Positions 1 to 6,519 are shown, counted from the stretch's first letter. The stretch is 11,292 nt of DNA from Candidatus Woesearchaeota archaeon (GCA_016185955.1 JACPMQ010000075.1:1-11292); one strand, 5' to 3'. Numbers and translations are program-made. The notes: generated by a model from the sequence alone, not told the origin.

Positions 1-67
1 AAAGCTGTCCACCTTTATTACAATTGAATCAAAAGCTCCACTTCTAATTTCTCAAACTTCTAATTTC
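1..67. other. short non-coding stretch at window start
   Basis: No gene is supported here. It is the region just downstream of the minus-strand gene ending at 68. Apart from the 16-bp tandem repeat described separately, it is AT-rich sequence with no clear hairpin or promoter. It may contain the transcription end of the neighbouring gene. Confidence 0.4.
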
Positions 68-87
68 TTAAACTTCTAATTTCTCGA
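40..87. repeat. three tandem 16-bp units across the 3' end of a gene
   Basis: Three adjacent copies of a 16-base unit lie at 40-55, 56-71 and 72-87. They read ACTTCTAATTTCT followed by CAA, TAA or CGA, so they differ at only two or three positions. The unit spans the last codons and stop codon (68-70) of the minus-strand RHH-nucleotidyltransferase gene. Because 16 is not a multiple of 3, gain or loss of a unit would change the reading frame at the C-terminus. With no spacers and such short units, this is slippage-type repetition and not CRISPR. Confidence 0.9.
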
Positions 88-871
88 TGTCTTTTCTGGC
101 ATGTATATGCATCTCTTTTTCAGAGCTAAAATACCCATTAAGCAAGCCCTTTTCAGCTAATTTTGGAAAAACATCCAATTCCAAGCTTGCTCCAGAGTAT
201 TCAAAAATTTGAGGCTCTACAACAAAAATAGGAGAAAAAACTAGGTAAATGTCTGATTTTTTTGGCTTCTGCACAAAATCAAGCACTTTATTGCCTTCAA
301 CCTTTACTGTTCCCTTCTCGCTGGGCTGTGGGGAAGTTGTAAGCATGATTGTAGCAACTGAATTCTGCTTTATATGGCTGTTCCACAGCTCCTCAAGATT
401 TATCTTGCTGAAAATAATGTCGCCATAGACAATAAGGAAATTCGAATTTATCCTGCCTTTTAGCAGCCTTAAGGAGTCTGCAGTTCCATTAGAGATTTTT
501 TCTTCTATATAATTTACCTTAACGCCATAATCAGAGCCATCTTTTAATATTTCAAATAGTTTTGTCAATAAAGTATGCCTCGCAACTATAAATATTGTCT
601 TGAAGTTTTTTTCTCTCAATTTTTTTATGGACAGCTCTACAACTGTAGTATTTTTTATTTTTGCAGTAGCCTTATATTCACTTTCTGAAATTTTAAGATG
701 CCCCTCATTTCCCCCAAGAAGTATAACTGCTGTCTTGTTTTCTCCAAGCGCATTTTTAACAAGATGCTCTATTGCCTGCGACCTGTTTTGTATGTAGATA
801 TTATCAATAATTCCATCTATATCTTGCAAGGTTTTTTCATTTATAGTTATTGAAATCTTTGTTTTAGCCAT
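68..871 (-). CDS. ribbon-helix-helix domain fused to a degenerate sugar nucleotidylyltransferase-like domain
   Basis: 267 aa. Residues 1-45 look like a ribbon-helix-helix (CopG/MetJ-type) DNA-binding domain: a short strand KISITIN, a helix, then NRSQAIEHLVKNAL as the second helix. Residues 46-267 resemble the NTP_transferase Rossmann domain that joins NTPs to sugar-1-phosphates: LLGG at 51-54, GTADSLRLLKG at 129-139, YGD at 149-151 (D151 would be the metal ligand), and GTVKVEGNKVLDFVQKP near 187-203. The signature loop, normally GxGTRL, reads GGNEGHL and lacks the arginine, so catalysis is doubtful while a nucleotide-sugar fold is likely kept. The ATG at 871 is the first in frame and the RHH domain begins right after it. 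The gene is divergent from ugd. I infer a regulator that senses a nucleotide or sugar nucleotide and controls the neighbouring operon; an active enzyme with a DNA-binding tail is the alternative. Confidence 0.8.
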   Translation of the reverse strand: MAKTKISITINEKTLQDIDGIIDNIYIQNRSQAIEHLVKNALGENKTAVILLGGNEGHLKISESEYKATAKIKNTTVVELSIKKLREKNFKTIFIVARHTLLTKLFEILKDGSDYGVKVNYIEEKISNGTADSLRLLKGRINSNFLIVYGDIIFSKINLEELWNSHIKQNSVATIMLTTSPQPSEKGTVKVEGNKVLDFVQKPKKSDIYLVFSPIFVVEPQIFEYSGASLELDVFPKLAEKGLLNGYFSSEKEMHIHARKDIEKLEV

Positions 872-887
872 ATTTAGCCATATTATG

Positions 888-907
888 GTAGTATAAAGTA
901 GTATAAC
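888..907. promoter_or_regulatory. candidate operator: 10-bp-phased direct repeat GTAGTATAA
   Basis: The 9-mer GTAGTATAA occurs at 888-896 and again at 898-906, exactly one helical turn apart. It lies between the divergent starts of the RHH-fusion gene (871) and ugd (946) and overlaps the likely TATA element of the fusion gene. RHH proteins of the MetJ/CopG/Arc kind commonly bind tandem short sites as arrays of dimers. That this is the operator of the adjacent RHH protein is inference. Confidence 0.4.
889..898 (-). promoter_or_regulatory. possible TATA box of the RHH-fusion gene
   Basis: On the minus strand this reads CTTTATACTA, with its centre about 23 bases upstream of the ATG at 871. Archaeal TATA boxes lie roughly 25 bases before the transcription start, so the mRNA would be leaderless or nearly so. 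The palindromic TATTTAAATA at 915-924 is an alternative, farther box for this gene. Confidence 0.35.
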
Positions 908-913
908 AGTAAG

Positions 914-924
914 ATATTTAAATA
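914..924 (+). promoter_or_regulatory. TATA box of the ugd operon
   Basis: ATATTTAAATA is a good archaeal TATA element, centred about 27 bases upstream of the ATG at 946. This puts transcription start almost at the start codon, and no Shine-Dalgarno sequence is evident between them. The core TATTTAAATA is a perfect palindrome, so it could be read in both directions. Confidence 0.55.
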
Positions 925-945
925 AGTTTCTATTTTAGCTGCAAG

Positions 946-2247
946 ATGAAAATTTCCGTTATTGGCACTGGATATGTTGGATTGGCTACCGCAACCGTAT
1001 TTGCAGAGCTTGGAAATGAGGTTATTGGGGCAGACATAGACAAAGAAAAGATAGAGAAATTAAATAAGGGAATAATGCCAATATACGAACCAGGACTTAA
1101 GGAATTGGTGGAAAGGAACATAAAGAAAAAAAGGCTTGCTTTCACAAATGACAACAAAACAGCAATAGAGCATGCCGATATAATTTTTATTTGCGTCGGA
1201 ACACCGCCAAAGGACAATGGAGAAACAGACCTTAAATACGTTGAAAAAGTCGCATTGGAAATAGCTTCCACAATAAAATCATACAAGGTCATCGTCCACA
1301 AAAGCACGGTTCCTGTTGAAACAGGAGAAAAGGTAAAAAAGATTATTGAAGCAAATATTAAAAAAAACGTTGATTTTGATGTTGTAAGCAATCCTGAATT
1401 TCTAAGGGAAGGCTCAGCAATAAAAGACACAATGGAGCCTGAAAGGATTGTTATAGGCACAGACAGCAAGAGAGCATCTGAAATGATGAAAAAACTCTAT
1501 AGTCAAATTAAAGCTCCAATGATTATTACAGATGTAAGAAGCGCCGAGCTTATAAAGCACGCATCCAATTCATTTTTGGCAACTAAAATATCTTTTATTA
1601 ATGCAATTGCGCGGATTTGCGAGCTTGCTGGAGCAGATGTTGGAAAAGTAGCAGAAGGAATGGGGTATGATAAAAGAATTGGAAGCTCATTTCTAAATGC
1701 AGGCATCGGCTATGGAGGCTTTTGCTTTCCAAAAGACGTGCAGGCTTTTATAAAAATTGCAGAGTCATACGGCTATGACTTCCAGATGCTTAAAGCAACG
1801 CATTCAATCAATGAGCAGCAGAAAAAATTTTTTGTTGAGAAAATAAAAAAAGCGCTTGGAAACCCAAATAATAAAAAAATCGGCGTGCTTGGATTGGCAT
1901 TCAAGCCAAATACCGATGATATGAGGTTTGCGCCAAGCGTATATATACTGCAAGAGCTGCAAAGATTAGGAGCAATAATAAATGCTTATGACCCTGAAGC
2001 TATGGGGAAGGCAAAATCGCTTTTAAACAGCATCAATTTCTGTAAGGAGCCTTATGATGTTTGCATAAATGCCGAAGCCTTGCTCATACTTACGGAATGG
2101 AATGAATTTAAGGAATTAGACTTGGAAAAGATAAAATCTTTGATGAAACATCCAATAATAATTGACGGAAGAAATATGTATGATCCAAAATTATTGAGGG
2201 AAAAAGGATTTAGGTATTTTAGCATAGGAAGAAAGGATGTGGTTTAA
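946..2247 (+). CDS. ugd: UDP-glucose 6-dehydrogenase
   Basis: 433 aa, normal length for the family. It oxidises UDP-glucose to UDP-glucuronate with two NAD+ in the cytoplasm. The N-terminal Rossmann motif is GTGYVG at residues 8-13, followed by the acidic ADIDKEK strand end. The catalytic cysteine is C260 in GYGGFCFPKD, with K263 and D264 next to it. The central helix AELIKHASNSFLATK supplies K204 and N208, and KSTVPVETG (119-127) and NPEFLREG (149-156) are the usual substrate-site motifs. The C-terminal UDP-binding domain has GLAFKPNTDDMR. The start gives an intact Rossmann strand (MKISVIG) and lies just after a TATA box. It is the first gene of a three-gene operon; the next ATG follows its stop directly. 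Related UDP-sugar dehydrogenases (UDP-ManNAc, UDP-GlcNAc) share the fold, but the decarboxylase downstream argues for UDP-glucose. Confidence 0.93.
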   Translation: MKISVIGTGYVGLATATVFAELGNEVIGADIDKEKIEKLNKGIMPIYEPGLKELVERNIKKKRLAFTNDNKTAIEHADIIFICVGTPPKDNGETDLKYVEKVALEIASTIKSYKVIVHKSTVPVETGEKVKKIIEANIKKNVDFDVVSNPEFLREGSAIKDTMEPERIVIGTDSKRASEMMKKLYSQIKAPMIITDVRSAELIKHASNSFLATKISFINAIARICELAGADVGKVAEGMGYDKRIGSSFLNAGIGYGGFCFPKDVQAFIKIAESYGYDFQMLKATHSINEQQKKFFVEKIKKALGNPNNKKIGVLGLAFKPNTDDMRFAPSVYILQELQRLGAIINAYDPEAMGKAKSLLNSINFCKEPYDVCINAEALLILTEWNEFKELDLEKIKSLMKHPIIIDGRNMYDPKLLREKGFRYFSIGRKDVV

Positions 2248-2976
2248 ATGTATGCAATAATTCTTGCAGCAGGATATGCAACAAGGCTTCATCCTTTAAC
2301 AGAAAATGTTCCAAAGGCTTTGCTAAGAGTAGCAGAAAAGCCAATTATAGAGCATATAATGGCAAGGCTTGAAGAGTTAAGTATAATCAAAGCTTATGTG
2401 ATAACAAATGATAAGTTTTACAGCATGTTTCTTGAATGGCTCCATAATTTCGATGCAAAAGCTCCTGTAGAAATAATTAATGACGGCACAAAAAGCAATG
2501 ATGATAGATTAGGAGCAATAGGTGACATGAATCTTGTTATTAAATCAATGAATATTAACGATGACATATTAGTGATTGCCAGCGACAATATTTTTGATTT
2601 TTCCCTGAAAGAAATAGCTAATTTTTTTAAGAAAGTCAAGTCCAACTTGATTGTCTTGTATGATGTGAAAGACTATGCTCTTGCAAAGCATTATGGCGTT
2701 GTAGAAATTAAGGGCAATATTGTTGTAAACTTTGAGGAAAAGCCTTCCCAGCCAAAGTCTACTTTAATTTCAACTGGCATTTATTTGTTCCAAAAAAAAA
2801 CGCTGCCTTTAATACCAAAATACATTGAGCAGGGAAATAGCTCGGATAAGACAGGCAACTTTATTGAATGGCTGCATAAAAGGGATAAGGTATATTCATA
2901 CACTACAGACAAAACATGGTATGATATAGGTAACTTAGAGCAATTAGAAAAAGCAGATAAGTATTATAAAAAATGA
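2248..2976 (+). CDS. sugar-1-phosphate nucleotidylyltransferase (RmlA/GalU-like)
   Basis: 242 aa with a single NTP_transferase domain. The signature loop LAAGYATRLHPLT (6-18) keeps the catalytic arginine (R13), and PK at 22-23 gives the conserved lysine. ASDNIF (111-116) holds the likely metal-binding aspartate D113, FEEKP (162-166) and STGIYLF follow, and WYDIGN (224-229) is the usual ending motif. It lacks the extra C-terminal left-handed beta-helix of bifunctional enzymes. It begins immediately after the ugd stop codon and overlaps uxs by ATGA, so the three are probably translated together. In this context the likely reaction is UTP plus glucose-1-phosphate to UDP-glucose, feeding Ugd. dTDP-glucose or other sugar specificity cannot be excluded from sequence alone. 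Unlike the degenerate domain at 68-871, this one looks catalytically complete. Confidence 0.85.
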   Translation: MYAIILAAGYATRLHPLTENVPKALLRVAEKPIIEHIMARLEELSIIKAYVITNDKFYSMFLEWLHNFDAKAPVEIINDGTKSNDDRLGAIGDMNLVIKSMNINDDILVIASDNIFDFSLKEIANFFKKVKSNLIVLYDVKDYALAKHYGVVEIKGNIVVNFEEKPSQPKSTLISTGIYLFQKKTLPLIPKYIEQGNSSDKTGNFIEWLHKRDKVYSYTTDKTWYDIGNLEQLEKADKYYKK

Positions 2977-3902
2977 AAACAGTCCTTATAACCGGAGGCG
3001 CAGGATTTATTGGAAGCCACTTGTGCAGTTTTTTGCTGCAAAAGGGCTTTAAAATAATATGCATGGACAATTTTATAACGGGCAGCAAGCAAAATATTAT
3101 TCATTTAGCTTCCAATAAAAGTCTTAAGTTAGTCGAGCATGACGTTTCAAAGCACATTGCAATTAATGATGATATTGACTATGTTCTGCATTTTGCAAGC
3201 CCCGCAAGCCCTATTGATTATCAAAAAATCCCGATACAGACATTAAAAGTGGGAAGCTTAGGCACGCATAATACTTTAGGATTAGCCTTGGCAAAAAAGG
3301 CAAAATATATGCTTGCATCCACTTCTGAAGTTTATGGTGATCCTCTTGTAAATCCGCAGCCAGAATCCTATTGGGGAAATGTAAATCCTGTGGGAATAAG
3401 AGGATGCTACGATGAAGCTAAAAGGTTTGCAGAAGCGCTTGTTATGGCTTATCATAGGATTCACAATGTGGATGTAAAAATAGTCAGAATCTTTAACACC
3501 TTCGGCCCGAAAATGAGAAAAGATGATGGCAGGGCAGTCCCTAATTTCATAAATCAATCTCTTGCAAATAAGCCTATAACAGTTTATGGAGACGGCAAGC
3601 AAACGAGAAGCTTCTGCTATGTAGACGACTTAATAGAAGGAATCTACAAATTAATGATGTCAGATGTAAATGAGCCAATTAATTTAGGAAATCCTGAAGA
3701 GCATACTATACTGGAATTTGCAGGCATAATAAAGAGTTTGGCAAAAAGCAAAAGCAAGATTATTTTTAAGGAGCTTCCTTTGGATGACCCTCATGTCAGA
3801 TGCCCTGATATAAGCAAAGCAAAAAAAATTCTTGGATGGGAACCAAAAACTTCTTTGGAAAGGGGGTTAACTGAGACTATAGGGTGGTTTGCAAAACACT
3901 AA
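2973..3902 (+). CDS. uxs: UDP-glucuronate decarboxylase (UDP-xylose synthase)
   Basis: 309 aa, an extended short-chain dehydrogenase/reductase. The NAD+ site is GGAGFIG (8-14) with D32 at the end of the second strand. ASPASPIDYQ (75-84), STSEVYGDP (116-124), PESYWGNVNP (130-139) and CYDEAKR (145-151, with catalytic Y146 and K150) are hallmarks of UDP-xylose synthases rather than of 4-epimerases, and RIFNTFGP follows. The enzyme oxidises and decarboxylates UDP-glucuronate, then reduces the intermediate to UDP-xylose. It is soluble: there is no N-terminal membrane segment as in many eukaryotic forms. The ATG overlaps the preceding stop codon (ATGA), so translation is probably coupled. Coming after ugd and a nucleotidylyltransferase, it completes a glucose-1-phosphate to UDP-xylose route. 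Confidence 0.92.
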   Translation: MKTVLITGGAGFIGSHLCSFLLQKGFKIICMDNFITGSKQNIIHLASNKSLKLVEHDVSKHIAINDDIDYVLHFASPASPIDYQKIPIQTLKVGSLGTHNTLGLALAKKAKYMLASTSEVYGDPLVNPQPESYWGNVNPVGIRGCYDEAKRFAEALVMAYHRIHNVDVKIVRIFNTFGPKMRKDDGRAVPNFINQSLANKPITVYGDGKQTRSFCYVDDLIEGIYKLMMSDVNEPINLGNPEEHTILEFAGIIKSLAKSKSKIIFKELPLDDPHVRCPDISKAKKILGWEPKTSLERGLTETIGWFAKH

Positions 3903-3924
3903 AAAATCCGCAAGGCAGATTTTT
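3902..3924 (+). terminator. short hairpin right after the uxs stop
   Basis: AAAAATC at 3902-3908 pairs with GATTTTT at 3918-3924, with an inner GC/GC pair and a three-base loop. The U-rich right arm resembles an intrinsic terminator for the ugd-uxs operon. Archaeal termination depends mainly on U-tracts, so the hairpin itself may be incidental. Confidence 0.4.
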
Positions 3925-3939
3925 AGTGCGCCGAAACCA

Positions 3940-4002
3940 TAGTTTTCCATTGCAAATTTTCCGCCAATCAAAGATTGGAGAAAAATTTGTGGTGGAATTT
4001 TA
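3940..4002 (+). repeat. long imperfect hairpin in the convergent intergenic region
   Basis: Two 30-base arms (3940-3969 and 3973-4002) face each other around an AAA loop. The best part is CAAATTTT at 3953-3960 with AAAATTTG at 3982-3989, plus CCAATC with GATTGG. By my count the arms give 22 Watson-Crick pairs and four mismatches. The other four positions are G-U wobbles if the plus strand is transcribed but A-C mismatches on the minus strand, which favours a plus-strand RNA structure. It lies between two convergent operons (stops at 3902 and 4006), so it may limit read-through or protect 3' ends. Confidence 0.55.
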
Positions 4003-4005
4003 GCA

Positions 4006-5427
4006 TTAAATATTATTTATCACTTTTTTAACCAAAAACATATCTTCCTTGTCTATAGCCCTAAAAATTAATAAGGAAATTCCATAAACAACAATCCCTA
4101 TAAATGCGGCTAAAAAAATATTTTCAACAAATGTGATTAAATATGCCATTATAGCTGCGGCTCCAGCAGACTTAATTAAAGTCATTAAAAAATTAATTTT
4201 AAGCCCGTGCTTAAATATAAAATAAGCATACATTGAAAAAAATATGGCTTCTGTTATTATGGCTGCAATTGCTGCTCCCAAGATTCCGTAAAAAGGTATT
4301 AATATAAAATTAAGGGTTATGCTTGCAAATGCAGCAATCCCTTGGCTAAAAACCCTTGAGCCTTGCTTGTTGATGGAAGTGAGCGTAAAGCCGGAAACTA
4401 CATTAACAAACCTTAAAAAAATATACCAGCATAGCACAGATAATATTATTGCAGAGCCTTTATACTGATTGCCATAAAGCAGCAAAATAATCTTATCGGA
4501 TAAAACGTATATTGCCGCTGACAATGGAATTCCAAGAAGCAGCATATACTTGAATGAGCGCTCATAAGCAAATTTAAGGGATTTTTTTGAGCTTGTATAA
4601 AGCCTTGAGATTACAGGATAAATAGAATTGCCATACATCATTGGGATAAAAATAAGCGCAAGAATTATATTGGCTGCTGCTGAGTAAATGCCAACTTCTG
4701 CTGTGCTCCTGACTTTTGAAATTATAACTGCATCAATATACATAAAGATTCCCGAAAAAACCAAAGAAAGGAAAAACAAAAAAGAGCTTTTCAATAGCTT
4801 TTTTGAGAATTCATAATCAATGTAAAAATCAACTTTTGTAAATTTTTTGTAAGCTATTAAGGAAGCAAAAATTAATATTACCGTCTCGGTTACAGGGAAT
4901 GCCAAAGATGCCGCAAAAAGCCCGTAATTATTTTTTATAGCGTATATTACCATTCCAACTAAAATAAGCATGCGCAGCACCTTAATTATGGCATCATAAT
5001 ACATTTGCTCAAAAGCCCTGAAGATAGCATAATAAACATCAGTAAATGACTGCATTATCGCAAATAGAAGCATAACATAAGCTATTATTTTTACTTCTGG
5101 GCTATATCTCATAGAATTGAGAAATATGTAGGAAGCTATAACTGTGATAAGCGAAAGCAGCACTTTTACAAATAAGGCATTAGACAAATATTTCGCAACA
5201 GATTTTTTGTCACGGCTTATTTCCCTTATTAGAAGCGTGCTTAATCCAAAGTCAGCTGTGATTGCAATTAGCAGAGAAAAGGAAATTGCAAAGCTAAAGA
5301 TTCCAAAGTTATCGTTTCCAAGTTTTCTTGCAATGTATGCAAATACAAGAAGCTGGAGTATTTTTGAAATAACTTCAGAAAATGCCAAACTCATGAAGTT
5401 TGTAGTTATCCTTCTGGCAGTATTCAT
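4006..5427 (-). CDS. polysaccharide flippase of the Wzx/PST (MOP superfamily) type
   Basis: 473 aa, hydrophobic throughout, with about 12-14 predicted membrane helices. The N-terminus MNTARRITTNF followed by ARKLGNDNFGIFSFAISF (33-50) is typical of oligosaccharide flippases, where a positively charged start leads into the first helix pair. YAIFRAFEQMYYDAII (133-148) and YIDAVIISKVRSTAEVGIYSAA (around 230-251) match the repeated family pattern at the same places in each half. Such proteins move lipid-linked sugars across the membrane. It begins 19 bases after the CDP-alcohol phosphatidyltransferase-like gene on the same strand and probably shares its transcript. Its nearness to UDP-sugar genes supports a role in surface glycan export. 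The substrate is unknown, and no Wzy-type polymerase or glycosyltransferase is visible here. Confidence 0.88.
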   Translation of the reverse strand: MNTARRITTNFMSLAFSEVISKILQLLVFAYIARKLGNDNFGIFSFAISFSLLIAITADFGLSTLLIREISRDKKSVAKYLSNALFVKVLLSLITVIASYIFLNSMRYSPEVKIIAYVMLLFAIMQSFTDVYYAIFRAFEQMYYDAIIKVLRMLILVGMVIYAIKNNYGLFAASLAFPVTETVILIFASLIAYKKFTKVDFYIDYEFSKKLLKSSFLFFLSLVFSGIFMYIDAVIISKVRSTAEVGIYSAAANIILALIFIPMMYGNSIYPVISRLYTSSKKSLKFAYERSFKYMLLLGIPLSAAIYVLSDKIILLLYGNQYKGSAIILSVLCWYIFLRFVNVVSGFTLTSINKQGSRVFSQGIAAFASITLNFILIPFYGILGAAIAAIITEAIFFSMYAYFIFKHGLKINFLMTLIKSAGAAAIMAYLITFVENIFLAAFIGIVVYGISLLIFRAIDKEDMFLVKKVINNI

Positions 5428-5446
5428 TTTTAATCATTTTATCATT

Positions 5447-6292
5447 TTATTGCCTTTTCCCAAATAACGCATTATAATAATGAAAAACAGTCTTTCCTTT
5501 GTAATGCACAATGAAAGACAAAAATTGCTTTATTACGGAAGCGGTTCCATAAGCTATAATATAAACCAAAGGAAGCAAATAAGGCTGCATAAAACTTAAA
5601 TAATGATTAAGCAATTCAAAAATAACTATCAAGTGTATATGCACGACACTAAAAGGAAAGCCCCACAATTCTTTTATAATGTCATAAGCGGAATACAGCC
5701 TTTTCCCTGTTTCTGTGCTGCCTCCTTTTATGCTTATCTCTTCTTTTAATAGCGCATACTTTTTCGGCAGCATTCCATTTTTGCTTTCAAGCCTGTCAAT
5801 CCCTTTTTTTACAACAGCTGTTTTTATTGATGTGAGCACGATAGGGCTTGCAAACACCGAGCATAAAAACCCAAATATTAATGCTATTTTAATCCCTGTG
5901 TTTAAAAAAATCCAATATCCCAATGAAAAAAATATAAAAGGCATGCTTATTGTATGGTAAAATTCCTCCAAAAAAGAGCCCATAAGGCTGCCTTCTTTTC
6001 TATAGCGCGCAACCTCTCCATTTACATTATCCAAAACAACAGTGAAATGGATTAAGGTTATGCCAAAAAAAACTGCCCATATTGAGCCAAAAGCAACCAT
6101 TCCAGAGCCCAGCAATACAAGCAAAACCATGAGCATAGTGACTTGGTCAGCGTGTATTGATGTGCACAAAAAAAGCTTTGTCACATAAATTGATACCTTC
6201 ATTGTGAATAATTCCATATACCAAGGCCTTTTTTTGCCAGAGTCTTTGTAGCATATTTTCCTTAATTCTTTGATTGGCTCCACCATTTTCAA
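5447..6292 (-). CDS. CDP-alcohol phosphatidyltransferase-like membrane protein with altered active-site motif
   Basis: 281 aa with about six hydrophobic segments after an amphipathic N-terminus. The CDP-alcohol phosphatidyltransferase motif, DxxDGxxARx8Gx3Dx3D, is recognisable at residues 88-113 as DNVNGEVAR, then G105, E109 and H113. Thus D1 is kept (D88), while the other three aspartates are N91, E109 and H113. Normal members use these residues to bind metal and move a phospho-alcohol from a CDP-carrier. The changes may mark a divergent subfamily with another donor or acceptor, or loss of activity. The ATG at 6292 lies about 26 bases downstream of a TATA box; M3 at 6286 is possible. It leads the operon with the flippase, suggesting it makes or modifies a lipid carrier or an envelope polar lipid. 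Its substrate cannot be named. Confidence 0.75.
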   Translation of the reverse strand: MKMVEPIKELRKICYKDSGKKRPWYMELFTMKVSIYVTKLFLCTSIHADQVTMLMVLLVLLGSGMVAFGSIWAVFFGITLIHFTVVLDNVNGEVARYRKEGSLMGSFLEEFYHTISMPFIFFSLGYWIFLNTGIKIALIFGFLCSVFASPIVLTSIKTAVVKKGIDRLESKNGMLPKKYALLKEEISIKGGSTETGKRLYSAYDIIKELWGFPFSVVHIHLIVIFELLNHYLSFMQPYLLPLVYIIAYGTASVIKQFLSFIVHYKGKTVFHYYNALFGKRQ

Positions 6293-6313
6293 TAATTCTT
6301 GAATAGTTGTGTG

Positions 6314-6325
6314 TATTTAAAATTA
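6314..6325 (-). promoter_or_regulatory. TATA box of the phosphatidyltransferase-flippase operon
   Basis: On the minus strand this reads TAATTTTAAATA, with its core about 26 bases before the ATG at 6292. This predicts a leaderless or near-leaderless transcript, as for ugd. Confidence 0.45.
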
Positions 6326-6326
6326 T

Positions 6327-6338
6327 CGTAACTGCTAA
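6327..6338 (+). repeat. copy of the short motif CGTAACTGYTAA
   Basis: CGTAACTGCTAA lies 31 bases before module E. Its inverse (TTAACAGTTACG, one change) is at 6521-6532 just after E, and a direct copy GTAACTGCTAA is at 6540-6550. A near copy, GTAAATGCTAAC, is at 11007-11018. The motif therefore recurs around both repeat arrays. Confidence 0.6.
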
Positions 6339-6369
6339 ATCTCTTATTCTAAACATATATGGAACATTG

Positions 6370-6514
6370 AAGTGGCTGCTCCAAAATAAGGGGCGGTGGG
6401 CGGGCAGAAGAATGTTAATTGTGCTATCAAAATGGCGTGTATCTGTAAAATTTTATTATAGTAAGAAGAAAGATGCGCCATTTTGCCTGTAGCGCGGCTC
6501 TGGAGCAGCCACTT
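6370..6514 (+). repeat. module E, copy 1: 145-bp element with 13-bp terminal inverted repeats
   Basis: The ends AAGTGGCTGCTCC (6370-6382) and GGAGCAGCCACTT (6502-6514) are perfect inverted repeats. Inside, CAAAATGGCG (6428-6437) pairs with CGCCATTTTG (6476-6485), GTGCTAT (6421-6427) can pair with GTAGCGC (6489-6495) including two G-U pairs, and ATCT (6441-6444) with AGAT (6471-6474). A G-rich run is at 6390-6404. No coding frame of note is present. The first 82 bases recur at 11211-11292 with only two differences. It looks like a MITE-type non-autonomous element or a structured RNA; the wobble pairs work only if the plus strand is the RNA. Confidence 0.85.
6390..6404 (+). other. G-rich run with G-quadruplex potential inside module E
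   Basis: The run is GGGG-C-GG-T-GGG-C-GGG: four G-tracts separated by single bases, enough for a compact two-tetrad quadruplex. It stands out in an AT-rich window and is unchanged in the second copy at 11231-11245. Confidence 0.45.
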
Positions 6515-6519
6515 ATATT

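Noticed and set aside
40..87. possible CRISPR array
   Set aside because: The units are 16 bases, directly adjacent and without spacers, and no cas gene is nearby.
930..1469. 179-codon open frame antisense to ugd
   Set aside because: It lies entirely opposite a clearly real gene with all family motifs, and its low-complexity Ser/Phe-rich translation is typical of a shadow frame.
3282..3602. 106-codon minus-strand open frame inside uxs
   Set aside because: It is fully antisense to a well-supported gene and its translation has no family features.
5425..5450. small gene or leader peptide in the gap between the phosphatidyltransferase and flippase genes
   Set aside because: The 19-base gap has repeated ATGs (AATGATAAAATGATT) but each opens only a codon or two before a stop or runs out of frame; they look incidental to AT-rich sequence.
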